From the NCBI RefSeq assembly GCF_030159895.1, contig NZ_BSNI01000002.1, positions 808,039 to 872,038 of the forward strand: a stretch of DNA of 64,000 bases, given 5' to 3'. A program made the position numbers and the translations under genes. Shown piece by piece: positions 26,955-35,854 of the stretch. Under the pieces are notes generated by a model, which was not told the DNA's origin, made no database searches, and saw nothing but the letters and a program-made list of their open reading frames with translations. The stretch comes from Maritalea porphyrae. Its GTDB lineage: Bacteria; Pseudomonadota; Alphaproteobacteria; Rhizobiales; Devosiaceae. Every line of letters starts with the position of its first letter. Position 1 is the first letter of the stretch.

Positions 26955-27848
26955 ATGGCCAATTCTCAATTGACGTTGACGGGCAATGATGCCCCAATTT
27001 CTCGCGGCGCGGCCTATTATGCTTGGCATCGCTTCTTAGCAAACAAGGGGGCGGTGTTTTCCGGCGTATTGCTGTTGTTTATTCTTTTGGTTGCCGTGTT
27101 TGCACCATTCCTTACAGGTGCAGAGCCAAACGAGCAGAAATTTCTAACAAACACCTTGGCCTTCCCCTCTGCCCAACATTGGTTTGGTATTGATGATTTG
27201 GGTCGCGACTATTTTTCCCGCATTATTCATGGTGCGCGCGTTTCCATTTCAATCGGTTTGGCTGCCGCGACATTTAGTGTCGTCATAGGTTTGCCGCTTG
27301 GGGCGTTGGCTGGATTTTTCGGCGGAAAAGTCGATTGGATTATCATGCGGATAATTGAAATTTTCTCCGTTGTGCCGCCGCTATTGGCCGCTTTGTTGCT
27401 GGCCGCGCTTACCAAAGGTGGCTACTTCAATATCGTTTTGATCGCCGCATTGTTTGGCTGGGTACAGGTGTGCTTGATGGTGCGCGCGCAAGTAATGGCA
27501 TTTCGTTCCAAAGAGTTTATTCGAGCCGCTCAAGCGCTGGGTGGTTCGACCTGGTACATCATTTTTCGCCACATCATTCCAAATTCAATCTCACCGGTAA
27601 TTGTGGGGTTTGTTTTGGCAATACCACTTGCCATGATGCTAGAAGCAGGCTTGAGCTTTTTAGGCGTGGGTATTCCACCACCGACACCAAGTTGGGGGCA
27701 GATGATTAATCTGGGTATCAATTTTATGTTCTATTATTGGCATCTTGCCCTGTTTCCAACGCTGGCCTTGGCGATCACCGTATTGGTTGTCACCATGTTT
27801 GCTGATGGGCTTCGCGATGCACTTGATCCAACACTGAAGGGTCGCTGA
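26955..27848 (+). CDS. Peptide ABC transporter permease (OppC-like)
   Basis: Second permease, 297 residues. It has a cytoplasmic N-terminal segment, a first membrane helix (GVLLLFILLVAVFAPFL) and the family signature FPSAQHWFGIDDLGRDYFSRII. The EAA loop is FIRAAQALGGSTWYIIFRHIIPN and the end is LSFLGVGIPPPTPSWGQMI. A GGGGGGA ribosome site lies inside the end of the previous gene. It forms the channel with the OppB-like subunit. Confidence 0.93.
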   Translation: MANSQLTLTGNDAPISRGAAYYAWHRFLANKGAVFSGVLLLFILLVAVFAPFLTGAEPNEQKFLTNTLAFPSAQHWFGIDDLGRDYFSRIIHGARVSISIGLAAATFSVVIGLPLGALAGFFGGKVDWIIMRIIEIFSVVPPLLAALLLAALTKGGYFNIVLIAALFGWVQVCLMVRAQVMAFRSKEFIRAAQALGGSTWYIIFRHIIPNSISPVIVGFVLAIPLAMMLEAGLSFLGVGIPPPTPSWGQMINLGINFMFYYWHLALFPTLALAITVLVVTMFADGLRDALDPTLKGR

Positions 27849-27850
27849 GT

Positions 27851-29029
27851 ATGACGACGAATTTTGCCGACTATTTTTTGTTGCAGGAGGGCTTAACCTT
27901 TCTCAATCACGGCTCGTTTGGCTCCTGTCCCAAGCCTGTATTTCAAAACTATCAGGACTGGCAATTGCGGTTGGAAAACCAGCCAGTCGCCTTTCTTGAT
28001 CAAGAGCGCGACTTAATTACAAATCTCTCAAAACCCAGAGAGGCATTGGCAAAAGAGTTTAACACTTCGGCTCAAAATCTCGTGCGCGTGACCAATGCAA
28101 CAACGGGCTTAAATGCGATCGCACGTTCGATTGCGTTGGCCGAAGGCGACGAAATTCTAACGACCGATCATGAATACGCAGCCGTTGAAAATACCTGGGA
28201 ATTTTTGGTGCGCAAGGTCGGTGCAAAAATCGTTCGTGCACAAGTGACGTTGCCGCTTGCAAGCGAAGACGTGTTCTTTGAAGATCTTGTCTCTCAAATG
28301 AGCAAGCGCACCAAAATTTTGCTGCTCAGTCACATCACATCACCAACAGCGCTTCGTTTTCCAATAAAGCGGGTCATTGATGAAGCACGCAAACGCGGCA
28401 TCATTACCGTGATTGATGGCGCCCACGCGCCGGGACTGATCGATCTGGATTTGGATGCGCTTGGCGCAGATTTTTACGTGGGCAATTGCCATAAATGGTT
28501 GCTAGCGCCAAAAGGCGCTGGCTTTTTGTGGGCGCACCCCAACTGGCACCAAAAGCTGGAACCTTTGGTGATTAGCCACGGCTGGAACGTGAAGGATCGC
28601 AAAGAAGATCGCACAGCGTTTCTAGACAGTTTTGAAATTCAAGGCACACAAGACCCGTCCGCCTGGCTGGCGGTCCCCGCAGCGCTAGAGTTTCGCAAAA
28701 CCCACAATTGGGCTGAGGTCAGCAAAGCGTGCAATCAGCGTGCGCAAGAGCTAGCACAACGCGTGGCCGCGTTTACAAAACTGCCATCCTTGAGTACGCC
28801 AGAATTCTGCGCGCCACAAATGGTCGCAATGCCTGTGCCCAAGACCGACCCGCGTAAGCTCAAAGCATTTCTTCTGAACGAACGAAAAGTCGAAATCCCA
28901 GTTTTTAGCTGGCAGGACCAAACAATCGTTCGGGTGTCGATCGCGGCGTATAACAGTCAGAAAGATGCAGATAATTTGCTTGCGGCACTGCAAATCTACT
29001 TTGCCGACAGCACATCAAACACCCGCTGA
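27851..29029 (+). CDS. PLP-dependent aminotransferase class V, isopenicillin-N-epimerase-like
   Basis: 392-residue fold-type I PLP enzyme. HGSFGSCP (20-27) is typical of the isopenicillin N epimerase (CefD)-like subgroup. Cofactor residues include Asp189 in VIDGAHA and the Schiff-base Lys215 in NCHKWLLAPKGAGF. The name of the subgroup does not imply beta-lactam synthesis: many members have unknown substrates, including cysteine-desulfurase-like and racemase activities. It starts 2 bases after the oppC-like stop, so it belongs to the peptide operon, which suggests that it acts on an imported amino acid or peptide-derived compound (inference). Confidence 0.87.
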   Translation: MTTNFADYFLLQEGLTFLNHGSFGSCPKPVFQNYQDWQLRLENQPVAFLDQERDLITNLSKPREALAKEFNTSAQNLVRVTNATTGLNAIARSIALAEGDEILTTDHEYAAVENTWEFLVRKVGAKIVRAQVTLPLASEDVFFEDLVSQMSKRTKILLLSHITSPTALRFPIKRVIDEARKRGIITVIDGAHAPGLIDLDLDALGADFYVGNCHKWLLAPKGAGFLWAHPNWHQKLEPLVISHGWNVKDRKEDRTAFLDSFEIQGTQDPSAWLAVPAALEFRKTHNWAEVSKACNQRAQELAQRVAAFTKLPSLSTPEFCAPQMVAMPVPKTDPRKLKAFLLNERKVEIPVFSWQDQTIVRVSIAAYNSQKDADNLLAALQIYFADSTSNTR

Positions 29030-29088
29030 TGATATCAACGCGCGCAAACCCATGGAATAGAGCAAGCAACTGCTTTATGTAGTGTTCT

Positions 29089-29613
29089 ATGTCGTTGAGT
29101 GTTGATCCATCGCAGAGTGAACCAAAAAGCCAGATACTATCTCGGCTGGTTCACTTATGGGCGATGTTCGGCGGTGTAGCGCTGTTTTTTGTTGTTGCAG
29201 TAAACTTCCTCTCAAGCCTTGGCGCGATGTTCGGCTACCCCATTCCCGGCGATCTCGAACTCACCGAGATGGGTGTCGCTATCGCTGCATTTGCCTTTTT
29301 GCCTTTTTGCCAACTGCACGGCGCAAACGTCACCGCCGATATTTTTACGGCCAAAGCATCGCCACGACTGATCGCTGCGCTTAAAGCATTTGCCAGCATG
29401 GTCGCCTTGGCTTTCTCGCTCATTCTTTTGTGGCGTATGAGCTTTGGTCTGCTGGACCAATACCGATATGGCTACACCACTTCAATTCTGCGTTTGCCCC
29501 ATTGGCTGGCATTCGTCCCAATCCTCATCTCGCTTAGCCTGCTTGTTGCCACATCGATGCTTACGCTGCGGCATAGCCTGCATGAGGCCAAAACTGGTGG
29601 CGCAAATGATTGA
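29089..29613 (+). CDS. TRAP transporter small permease (DctQ-type)
   Basis: 174-residue membrane protein with four predicted helices (about 28-50, 65-85, 100-122, 143-165), the DctQ pattern. The region GDLELTEMGVAIAAFAFLPFCQLHGANVTADIF is characteristic of TRAP Q subunits. It overlaps the DctM-type gene by 8 bases, so the pair is coupled. It lies 59 bases after the aminotransferase gene. No P subunit gene is found near it. Confidence 0.88.
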   Translation: MSLSVDPSQSEPKSQILSRLVHLWAMFGGVALFFVVAVNFLSSLGAMFGYPIPGDLELTEMGVAIAAFAFLPFCQLHGANVTADIFTAKASPRLIAALKAFASMVALAFSLILLWRMSFGLLDQYRYGYTTSILRLPHWLAFVPILISLSLLVATSMLTLRHSLHEAKTGGAND

Positions 29614-30961
29614 TGCATTGCTGATCGGTTTTGCCGGTCTGGGCGCGCTAGTTGTGTTGATCGTATTGCGCATGCCCGTCGCCTACGCCATGATTTTGGT
29701 TGGTGGGATCGGCGTAACACTTCTAAATGGCACTGACATATTTTTGAGCCAACTCAAAACCCTCGCCTATGGACAATTCTCCATTTACGACCTGTCGGTT
29801 TTGCCCATGTTTGTGCTGATGGGGGCACTGGCAACGCGCGCTGGATTAAGCCATGATTTGTTTCGTGCCGCAAAGGCTTGGTTCGGCCAATTTAGAGGCG
29901 GCTCCGCTATGGCCGCCGTTGCTGCTTGCGCTGGATTTGGTGCGGTCTGCGGATCGTCTTTAGCCACGGCATCCACCATGGGCAAAGTGGCGCTGCCGCA
30001 GTTGCGAGAACAGAAATACTCGGGGGCATTGGCCACCGGCACCCTCGCTGCCGGCGGTGTGTTGGGTATTCTCATCCCCCCATCGGTCGTTCTGATCATT
30101 TATTCAATTATTGTTGAAGCCAATGTTGTCACTATGTTCATGGCAGCGTTGGTTCCTGGTATATTGGCGGTGATCTTGTTCATTTTGGCCATCAGCATTT
30201 ACGCGCGGATTTTCCCGGGCGCCGCGCCAAATGCCGAACGCGTTTCGACTAAAGAATGGATGGCGGCGACCTTTGGTGTTGCGCCCGTAATTGGCATATT
30301 TGGTTTGGTCATTGGCGGCATGTATCTGGGGTGGTTCAACCCAACCCCGGCCGCTGCTGTTGGCGTTGTTCTGGTGTTGGCATATGGCGGCTTGCGCAAA
30401 TCCATTAGGTTCGAGCAACTCCGTGAAGCGATTGAAGAAACCGCCAAAACAACGGGCATGATCTATCTGATCTTATTGGGCGCTGAAATGCTCAAAATAT
30501 TCATGTCACGTGCGGGCGTGCCACAGGCGATGGCTGAATGGATGGCCACATCTGGCCTGCCACCATTGTTGGTGCTGGGCATATTGCTCATTAGTCTCAT
30601 TGCGCTTGGCTGCTTGATGGATTCTTTGTCGATGATTTTGCTCGCCATCCCGTTCTTCTGGCCCGTGCTTTTGGAACTCAATGGCGGCGATTATCAGCTC
30701 GCTGCGGGATCTGGCTTTGGCATGAGTTCCGACGAGCTCAAAATCTGGTTTGGGCTCTTGGCGTTGATTGTCGTTGAATTGGGATTAATCACGCCACCCG
30801 TCGGGCTAAATGTGTTCGTCATCTCGTCCATCGCCGAAGATGTGCCAATGTCGGAGACCTTTAAGGGTGTGTTGCCATTCTTTTTAGCCGAATTGGTTCG
30901 CGTTGGATTGCTAATCGCCTTTCCAATACTGGTGTTATGGCTGCCACGGCTGTTGATTTGA
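29606..30961 (+). CDS. TRAP transporter large permease (DctM-type)
   Basis: 451-residue multi-spanning membrane protein forming the sodium-coupled translocation channel of a TRAP importer. Typical stretches are LRMPVAYAMILVGGIGV, SVLPMFVLMGALATRAGLS, CAGFGAVCGSSLATASTMG and LAAGGVLGILIPPSVVLIIYS. The ATG at 29606 lies inside the end of the DctQ gene; a longer open frame to 29444 is not supported. The M subunit is intact. A TRAP system also needs a periplasmic P protein, which is not encoded in the window. Confidence 0.92.
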   Translation: MIDALLIGFAGLGALVVLIVLRMPVAYAMILVGGIGVTLLNGTDIFLSQLKTLAYGQFSIYDLSVLPMFVLMGALATRAGLSHDLFRAAKAWFGQFRGGSAMAAVAACAGFGAVCGSSLATASTMGKVALPQLREQKYSGALATGTLAAGGVLGILIPPSVVLIIYSIIVEANVVTMFMAALVPGILAVILFILAISIYARIFPGAAPNAERVSTKEWMAATFGVAPVIGIFGLVIGGMYLGWFNPTPAAAVGVVLVLAYGGLRKSIRFEQLREAIEETAKTTGMIYLILLGAEMLKIFMSRAGVPQAMAEWMATSGLPPLLVLGILLISLIALGCLMDSLSMILLAIPFFWPVLLELNGGDYQLAAGSGFGMSSDELKIWFGLLALIVVELGLITPPVGLNVFVISSIAEDVPMSETFKGVLPFFLAELVRVGLLIAFPILVLWLPRLLI

Positions 30962-30978
30962 TTTTTCGGGTGATGTGT

Positions 30979-31065
30979 TGGTGCCCTGGAGAAGACTCGA
31001 ACTTCCACTTCCTTGCGAAAACTAGCACCTGAAGCTAGCGCGTCTACCAATTCCGCCACCAGGGC
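30979..31065 (-). tRNA. tRNA-Leu, anticodon CAG
   Basis: 87 bases including the encoded CCA. Reading the minus strand: acceptor GCCCTGG pairs with CCAGGGC, the D arm includes GGAATTGGTAGACGC, and the anticodon stem CTAGC/GCTAG encloses the loop TTCAGGT with anticodon CAG. A long variable arm (class II) follows and then a GTTCGAGT T arm. It decodes CUG leucine codons. It lies alone, antisense to its neighbours, just after the TRAP genes. Confidence 0.95.
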
Positions 31066-31263
31066 AACACCATCAATTTCTCTATTTATCAGGCTCTGAT
31101 TTGTCAATCTGAAGGATGCCGAGCCAGCGGTAATTTGTTTGCGTCAATTATTCGCGTGTCTAAACCCTCGACAAAGCCAATAGGATCAAGCTAAACAAAG
31201 GCCAACCAAGCGTTGAGGGCTTGGCATGTCTAATCGCGCAATGGATTAAAGGTTCAAAAAAAG

Positions 31264-32238
31264 ATGAGCGACAATGCGGGCAAATTGATCACAATTTTTG
31301 GTGGTTCTGGTTTTGTTGGGCGCCAAGTGGTGCAAGAACTTGCAAAGCAGGGACATCGCATTCGCGTGGCCGTTCGTCGTCCCGATCTTGCCGGCGATGT
31401 TAAGCCACTAGGTGGCGTTGGCCAAGTTGTGCCCATTCAAGCCAATGTGCGCTATCGCGATTCAGTTATCCGTGCAGTCAAGGGCGCAGACATTGTTATC
31501 AACCTCACGGGCATCTTGTTTGAAAGTGGAAAGCAGAATTTCCACGCTGTGCAAACCGAAGGTGCAAAGAACGTTGCTGAAGCTGCAAAAGTGGCAGGTG
31601 TTGAAACGCTTGTTCACATGTCGGCCATTGGCGCAGACAAAGACTCTCAAAGCGAATATGCGCGCTCAAAAGCTCTTGGTGAAGAAGCTGTTCTAAAAGA
31701 ATTTCCAAAAGCTGTGATCATTCGCCCATCCATCATTTTTGGATTGGACGATGGCTTCTTCAATTTGTTCGGTGCGATTGCACGGCTTTCCCCAATTTTG
31801 CCATTGGTTGGTGGCGACACCAAGATGCAGCCAATTTATGTTGGTGACGTAGCCGAAGCATTTGCTGTTGCTGCAATGGGCGGCGTAAAAGGCGGCAAGG
31901 TCTACGAAATTGGTGGGCCACAAGTTGAAACAATGCGCGAACTGCTTGAGCGCCTGCTCGCAGAAACCGGCCGGAACAATCTGTTGTTGCCTGTGCCAAC
32001 GCCAATTGCCAAATTCATTGGTTCGGTGCTTCAGATCTTGCCGAACCCTTGGTTGACTTCGGATCAGGTCACCTTGCTTCAATATGACAATGTGGTCTCC
32101 GAAGAAGCGCAAAAGCAGAAACGCACACTAGGCGCTTTTGGCGTTGAAGCAACGACTATGGCAGCAATTTTGCCGACTTATATGTGGCGTTTCCGCAAAA
32201 ACGGCCAATATGAAGAAAATATGCCGACGACCAATTAG
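31264..32238 (+). CDS. Complex I NDUFA9-family NAD(P)-binding protein
   Basis: 324-residue atypical short-chain dehydrogenase of the NDUFA9 (39 kDa) family. The nucleotide-binding motif is FGGSGFVGRQVV (about residues 12-23). The catalytic YxxxK is represented by YARSK near residue 137. In alphaproteobacteria and mitochondria these proteins are associated with complex I, probably structurally or in assembly. Here it is away from nuo genes and convergent with uppP. Confidence 0.85.
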   Translation: MSDNAGKLITIFGGSGFVGRQVVQELAKQGHRIRVAVRRPDLAGDVKPLGGVGQVVPIQANVRYRDSVIRAVKGADIVINLTGILFESGKQNFHAVQTEGAKNVAEAAKVAGVETLVHMSAIGADKDSQSEYARSKALGEEAVLKEFPKAVIIRPSIIFGLDDGFFNLFGAIARLSPILPLVGGDTKMQPIYVGDVAEAFAVAAMGGVKGGKVYEIGGPQVETMRELLERLLAETGRNNLLLPVPTPIAKFIGSVLQILPNPWLTSDQVTLLQYDNVVSEEAQKQKRTLGAFGVEATTMAAILPTYMWRFRKNGQYEENMPTTN

Positions 32239-32252
32239 GTCTGTTTGATTTG

Positions 32253-32285
32253 GTTTGCGCTTAGCCTACGAGGCCAAGCGCAAAC
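32253..32285. terminator. Hairpin between convergent NDUFA9-like gene and uppP
   Basis: GTTTGCGCTT (32253-32262) and AAGCGCAAAC (32276-32285) pair perfectly, with an inner GCCT/AGGC helix. The hairpin covers the last codons of uppP and sits just beyond the NDUFA9-like stop, so it could serve transcripts from both sides. There is no T-run on either strand, which limits confidence. Confidence 0.45.
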
Positions 32286-33073
32286 AACCCAACAACACCA
32301 GCGATAATTCGCCACCAGCCAAAAAGCGCAAAGCCGTATTTCGACACGAAATCCAACAGGTAGCGCACAACAATCGCCCCCACAATAAACGCAGCGGCAA
32401 AGCCGACGGCTATATCAAGTCCAGCGTCAAAAGTGATTAGATCGATATTTTTGTATAAATCATATCCAAATGCCCCTGTCATAATGGGCAGGGCAATAAA
32501 GAATGTGAATTCGGCGGCTGAGCGTTTGTCTGTGCCCATGAGCATCGAGCCAACAATTGTTGCGCCCGAACGCGAAACGCCTGGTACCAAGGCCAACATT
32601 TGAAATATGCCGATGCTAAAACAAAGCGGCAGCGGATATTCGTAAATGTCAGTGTATTTTGGCTTCAATTTCATGCGATCAACGATCAGCAAGATGATGC
32701 CACCAGTAATCAACATTGAACAAATGATGAGTGGCGTGTTGTAGAGCACCGTCTTGATATAGCCATGCAACATGACCCCAGCCAGTGCCGCTGGAACCGA
32801 AGCCAGCAATACACCCAACGCAAATTTGAGCGCATAAGGTTTGCCACGCAGGGCATCAATGGCCAAATCCAATAGTTTTTTGAAATAGATGGTCACAATT
32901 GCCAGAATTGCGCCCAATTGAATGAGTACTTCAAAAGAGCTGCCTGGGTTCTCAAATCCAAGCCATTCACCAAGTAGGAGGATATGGGCGGTGGAGGACA
33001 CAGGTAAAAACTCTGTTAACCCTTCAACAATCCCGAGTAGCAGGGGCACAAAAATGCCTTGATCGGCGGCCAT
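32261..33073 (-). CDS. uppP: Undecaprenyl-diphosphate phosphatase
   Basis: Membrane phosphatase of the BacA/UppP family that recycles the lipid carrier for peptidoglycan and other cell-wall polymers. 270 residues with about eight membrane helices. Both catalytic motifs are seen: EGLTEFLPVSSTAH near the N-terminus and PGVSRSGATI near residue 160. AGGAG lies five bases before ATG 33073, which is preferred to the in-frame TTG at 33088. Some members confer bacitracin tolerance. Convergent with the NDUFA9-like gene. Confidence 0.95.
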   Translation of the reverse strand: MAADQGIFVPLLLGIVEGLTEFLPVSSTAHILLLGEWLGFENPGSSFEVLIQLGAILAIVTIYFKKLLDLAIDALRGKPYALKFALGVLLASVPAALAGVMLHGYIKTVLYNTPLIICSMLITGGIILLIVDRMKLKPKYTDIYEYPLPLCFSIGIFQMLALVPGVSRSGATIVGSMLMGTDKRSAAEFTFFIALPIMTGAFGYDLYKNIDLITFDAGLDIAVGFAAAFIVGAIVVRYLLDFVSKYGFALFGWWRIIAGVVGLFALGLVG

Positions 33074-33191
33074 GAGTTCTCCTATCAATTGGCGAAAATT
33101 TGGCGCAAATTAACGTTAAGATGTTATCGTATCTCTAACGCTTTTTGCTCTCGCTGCAAAACACCAACTAAAACCACAATGGGGTCGAAAA

Positions 33192-33869
33192 ATGTCTCAG
33201 CCAAAATTGCTCCATTATACGCTTGATCCAACGTCTCGCTTGGTGCGGCTTATGTGCGCGGAGTATGGCGTGGACGTTGAACTGGTGCACATAAAAGCGT
33301 GGCGTCGCGAACCGGATTTTTTGGAGGTCAACCCAAGTGGTGACGTCCCAGTGTTGCATGTGGATGATCAACTAACGCTGGTTGGCGCAAGTGCGGTCAT
33401 TTATTTTGTCGAAGAACAATTCGGCGCACAACCTGTCTTGTTGCCAACAGATCCAATTGGCAGAGCTGAAACCCGTCGTCTTGTCGATTGGACGCTCAAT
33501 AAGCTTGCAGACGACGTCACCCGTTACATTGTTGAAGAGAAGTACATCAAGAACGATTTGCCGGGTGGGACGCCAGATACATCAGTCTTACGCGCCGCAA
33601 GGGCAAATCTCACTGAGCATTTGACCTACTTCAACTATCTGTTGGCCACGCGCCGTTGGCTGGCTGGTGACGAGATGACCTTGGCCGACTTTGCATTGGC
33701 GGCTCAAATCTCGACGCTTGATTATCTTTCAGAAATGCCGTGGGACACTGTGCCGGAAGTCAAAGACTGGTATCAACGTCTCAAGTCTCGTCCTGCTTTC
33801 CGCACGCTTTTGCTGGACCGGGTAGTGGGAATGCCTGCCTCTGCAAATTACGCGGACCTTGATTTTTGA
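33192..33869 (+). CDS. Glutathione S-transferase family protein
   Basis: 225 residues: an N-terminal thioredoxin-fold domain (LLHYTLDPTSRLVRLMCAEYG) with a glutathione-binding segment NPSGDVPVLHVDDQLTLVGASAVIYF (about 40-65), then an all-helical C-terminal domain with WLAGDEMTLADFALAAQ, the usual N-capping box and hydrophobic staple. The thiol-activating residue is not certain from the sequence. The stop overlaps the queG start (TTGA), so it is co-translated with the tRNA-modification gene, an arrangement I recall in other Rhizobiales. Confidence 0.9.
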   Translation: MSQPKLLHYTLDPTSRLVRLMCAEYGVDVELVHIKAWRREPDFLEVNPSGDVPVLHVDDQLTLVGASAVIYFVEEQFGAQPVLLPTDPIGRAETRRLVDWTLNKLADDVTRYIVEEKYIKNDLPGGTPDTSVLRAARANLTEHLTYFNYLLATRRWLAGDEMTLADFALAAQISTLDYLSEMPWDTVPEVKDWYQRLKSRPAFRTLLLDRVVGMPASANYADLDF

Positions 33870-34993
33870 GCCAAGTGGCCACCGATAAACTCATTGTTGA
33901 GCTTAAAGCCCGTGCTGAAAAGCTCGGGTTTGTACAATTTGGCATTGGGCCAGCAGACGCGCCAGAATCCTGGCAGCAAAACCTCACAAATGCCATCTCG
34001 GAACAATGGCACGGCGATATGGAATGGATGGCCGAAACACTGGACCGTCGCATTAGTCCAAAAGCACTTTGGCCCGAGGCTAAGTCTGCAATTGTGTTGG
34101 CCTATAATTACACGCCAGATAGCAATCCAATGGATATGCTAGCGCAAACGGACAAAGGTATTGTCTCAGTTTATGCGCGCAACAAAGATTATCACGACAT
34201 CATCAAAGGCAAGCTGAAAGAAATCGCCGGCGTCCTCGCTCGGCGTGGTGAGGCCGAAGTAAAGGTGTTTGTTGATACTGCACCCTTGATGGAAAAACCA
34301 TTGGCGCAGCAAGCAGGCATTGGTTGGCAAGGCAAACACACGGTTTTGGTTTCAAAATCCGAAGGTTGCTGGTTGTTCCTTGGAACAATTCTCACGGACC
34401 TTGAGTTAGAAAACACAGCACCTGAAATAGACCATTGTGGTTCTTGCACAAGATGCTTGGACATATGCCCCACAAACGCATTCCCAGCGCCCTATAAGTT
34501 GGATGCACGCAAGTGCATTGCCTATCTCACCAATGAATTCAAGGGCGTGATCCCACAAGAATTTCGCAAACCAATTGGCAATCGCATTTATGGTTGTGAT
34601 GACTGCTTGGCGGTTTGCCCGTGGAACAAATTTGCAAAAACCACTGCGGATCAGAAATTGCAGATGCGCGATGATTTGCGTAGCCCCGACTTGATCGAAT
34701 TGGCAAAGTTAGACGATGAAGCATTTCGAAAGTTCTTTTCTGGTTCGCCGGTGAAACGTTTGGGGCGCGATGCATTTCTGCGCAACGTCCTGATTGCTAT
34801 GGGAAATGCCGCGGGGCACGAAATGAGCGAACATATTGAGCCTCACACAAGTGACAAAAATCCAATTGTGCGCGGTGCTGCAATTTGGGCGCTTAAACAG
34901 CACTTGAGCGAAAACGCGTTTGATCGATACAAGGTGAGGGCCCTGAAAGGCGAAACAGACGACACTGTAATTGCCGAATGGCACGGGACATAA
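33866..34993 (+). CDS. queG: Epoxyqueuosine reductase
   Basis: Cobalamin-dependent iron-sulfur enzyme that carries out the last step of queuosine synthesis in tRNA, reducing epoxyqueuosine. 375 residues. The catalytic Asp lies in VDTAPLMEKPLAQQAGIGWQGKHT (Asp137). Two [4Fe-4S] clusters are marked by C191, C194, C197, C201 and C244, C247, C251 plus a further Cys. A C-terminal HEAT-like segment follows (NAAGHEMSEHIEPHT, IVRGAAIWALKQHL). The start is a TTG overlapping the GST stop; GTG at 33875 is an alternative. Confidence 0.95.
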   Translation: MSQVATDKLIVELKARAEKLGFVQFGIGPADAPESWQQNLTNAISEQWHGDMEWMAETLDRRISPKALWPEAKSAIVLAYNYTPDSNPMDMLAQTDKGIVSVYARNKDYHDIIKGKLKEIAGVLARRGEAEVKVFVDTAPLMEKPLAQQAGIGWQGKHTVLVSKSEGCWLFLGTILTDLELENTAPEIDHCGSCTRCLDICPTNAFPAPYKLDARKCIAYLTNEFKGVIPQEFRKPIGNRIYGCDDCLAVCPWNKFAKTTADQKLQMRDDLRSPDLIELAKLDDEAFRKFFSGSPVKRLGRDAFLRNVLIAMGNAAGHEMSEHIEPHTSDKNPIVRGAAIWALKQHLSENAFDRYKVRALKGETDDTVIAEWHGT

Positions 34994-34996
34994 TTG

Positions 34997-35854
34997 ATGA
35001 AGCTATTGATTTTTGGCATGGGCTATTCTGGCAAAGCGATTGCGCAACGATGGCCAGGCGAAGTTGTTGGCACAACGCGTTCAGCCGAGCGGGTGGCTGA
35101 GCTTAAAAAAGATGGATTTGAAGCTGTAGTTTTCAATGGTCAGCTAACCGATGAGTTGGCAGCGCATTTGCGTTCCGCGACCCATATTGTGCTGTCGGCG
35201 TCACCTTCCGAACAGGGTGACCCGGTTCTGAATGCGATCCCTGATTTTTTTGAAAAAGCTGCCGCGCTAAAATGGCTGGGCTATCTTTCTACTGTTGGTG
35301 TTTATGGCGATTTCGACGGGGCTTGGATTTCGGAAGACACAAAACCAAACCCGGTTTCTAAACGCGGCAAATGGCGTGTGGACGCTGAACAGAAATGGGC
35401 AGAATATGCGCGGAAAGTTGGTGTATCTTTCGCCATATTCCGGCTCGCTGGCATCTATGGGCCAGGGCGTTCAACCTTTGACAAATTACGCAACGGTAAG
35501 TCGCGCCGGATCGTGAAGCCGGGCCAAGTTTTCAATCGTATTCATGTTGAAGACATTGCCCAAATTGTAAATGCAGCCGCCGCAATGCAGGCAACTGGTG
35601 TGTTTAACGGCGCTGACGATGAGCCAGCACCGCCAAATTTGGTGATTGAACATGCGGCCCAAATGCTTGGTATTGACCCACCACCCGAAGAGCCGTTTGA
35701 AACCGCAGACATGACGCCGATGGCGCGCTCGTTCTACGGTGATAACAAACGATGCGGCAATTCGCGGCTCAAAAAGGACCTGGGGCTGTCGTTGAAATAC
35801 CCCACCTATCGCGAAGGTTTGCAGTCTATTCTTGAACAAGAGAATTCAAAATAG
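34997..35854 (+). CDS. NAD-dependent epimerase/dehydratase-like SDR protein
   Basis: 285-residue extended SDR-like protein resembling YeeZ. The nucleotide-binding motif is FGMGYSGKAIA (a GxGxxG variant). YLSTVGVYGDFDGAWISED matches the active region, but the usual YxxxK appears only as a loose form after KRGKWRVDAEQKW, so catalytic activity is uncertain. It lies 3 bases after queG and belongs to the GST-queG operon. Its 3' end overlaps the opposing hydrolase gene by 29 bases. No substrate can be proposed. Confidence 0.8.
   Translation: MKLLIFGMGYSGKAIAQRWPGEVVGTTRSAERVAELKKDGFEAVVFNGQLTDELAAHLRSATHIVLSASPSEQGDPVLNAIPDFFEKAAALKWLGYLSTVGVYGDFDGAWISEDTKPNPVSKRGKWRVDAEQKWAEYARKVGVSFAIFRLAGIYGPGRSTFDKLRNGKSRRIVKPGQVFNRIHVEDIAQIVNAAAAMQATGVFNGADDEPAPPNLVIEHAAQMLGIDPPPEEPFETADMTPMARSFYGDNKRCGNSRLKKDLGLSLKYPTYREGLQSILEQENSK

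Noticed and set aside
27851-29029. Interpretation of the CefD-like gene as part of a beta-lactam pathway
   Set aside because: No ACV synthetase, isopenicillin N synthase or expandase genes are in the window; the similarity is at family level only.
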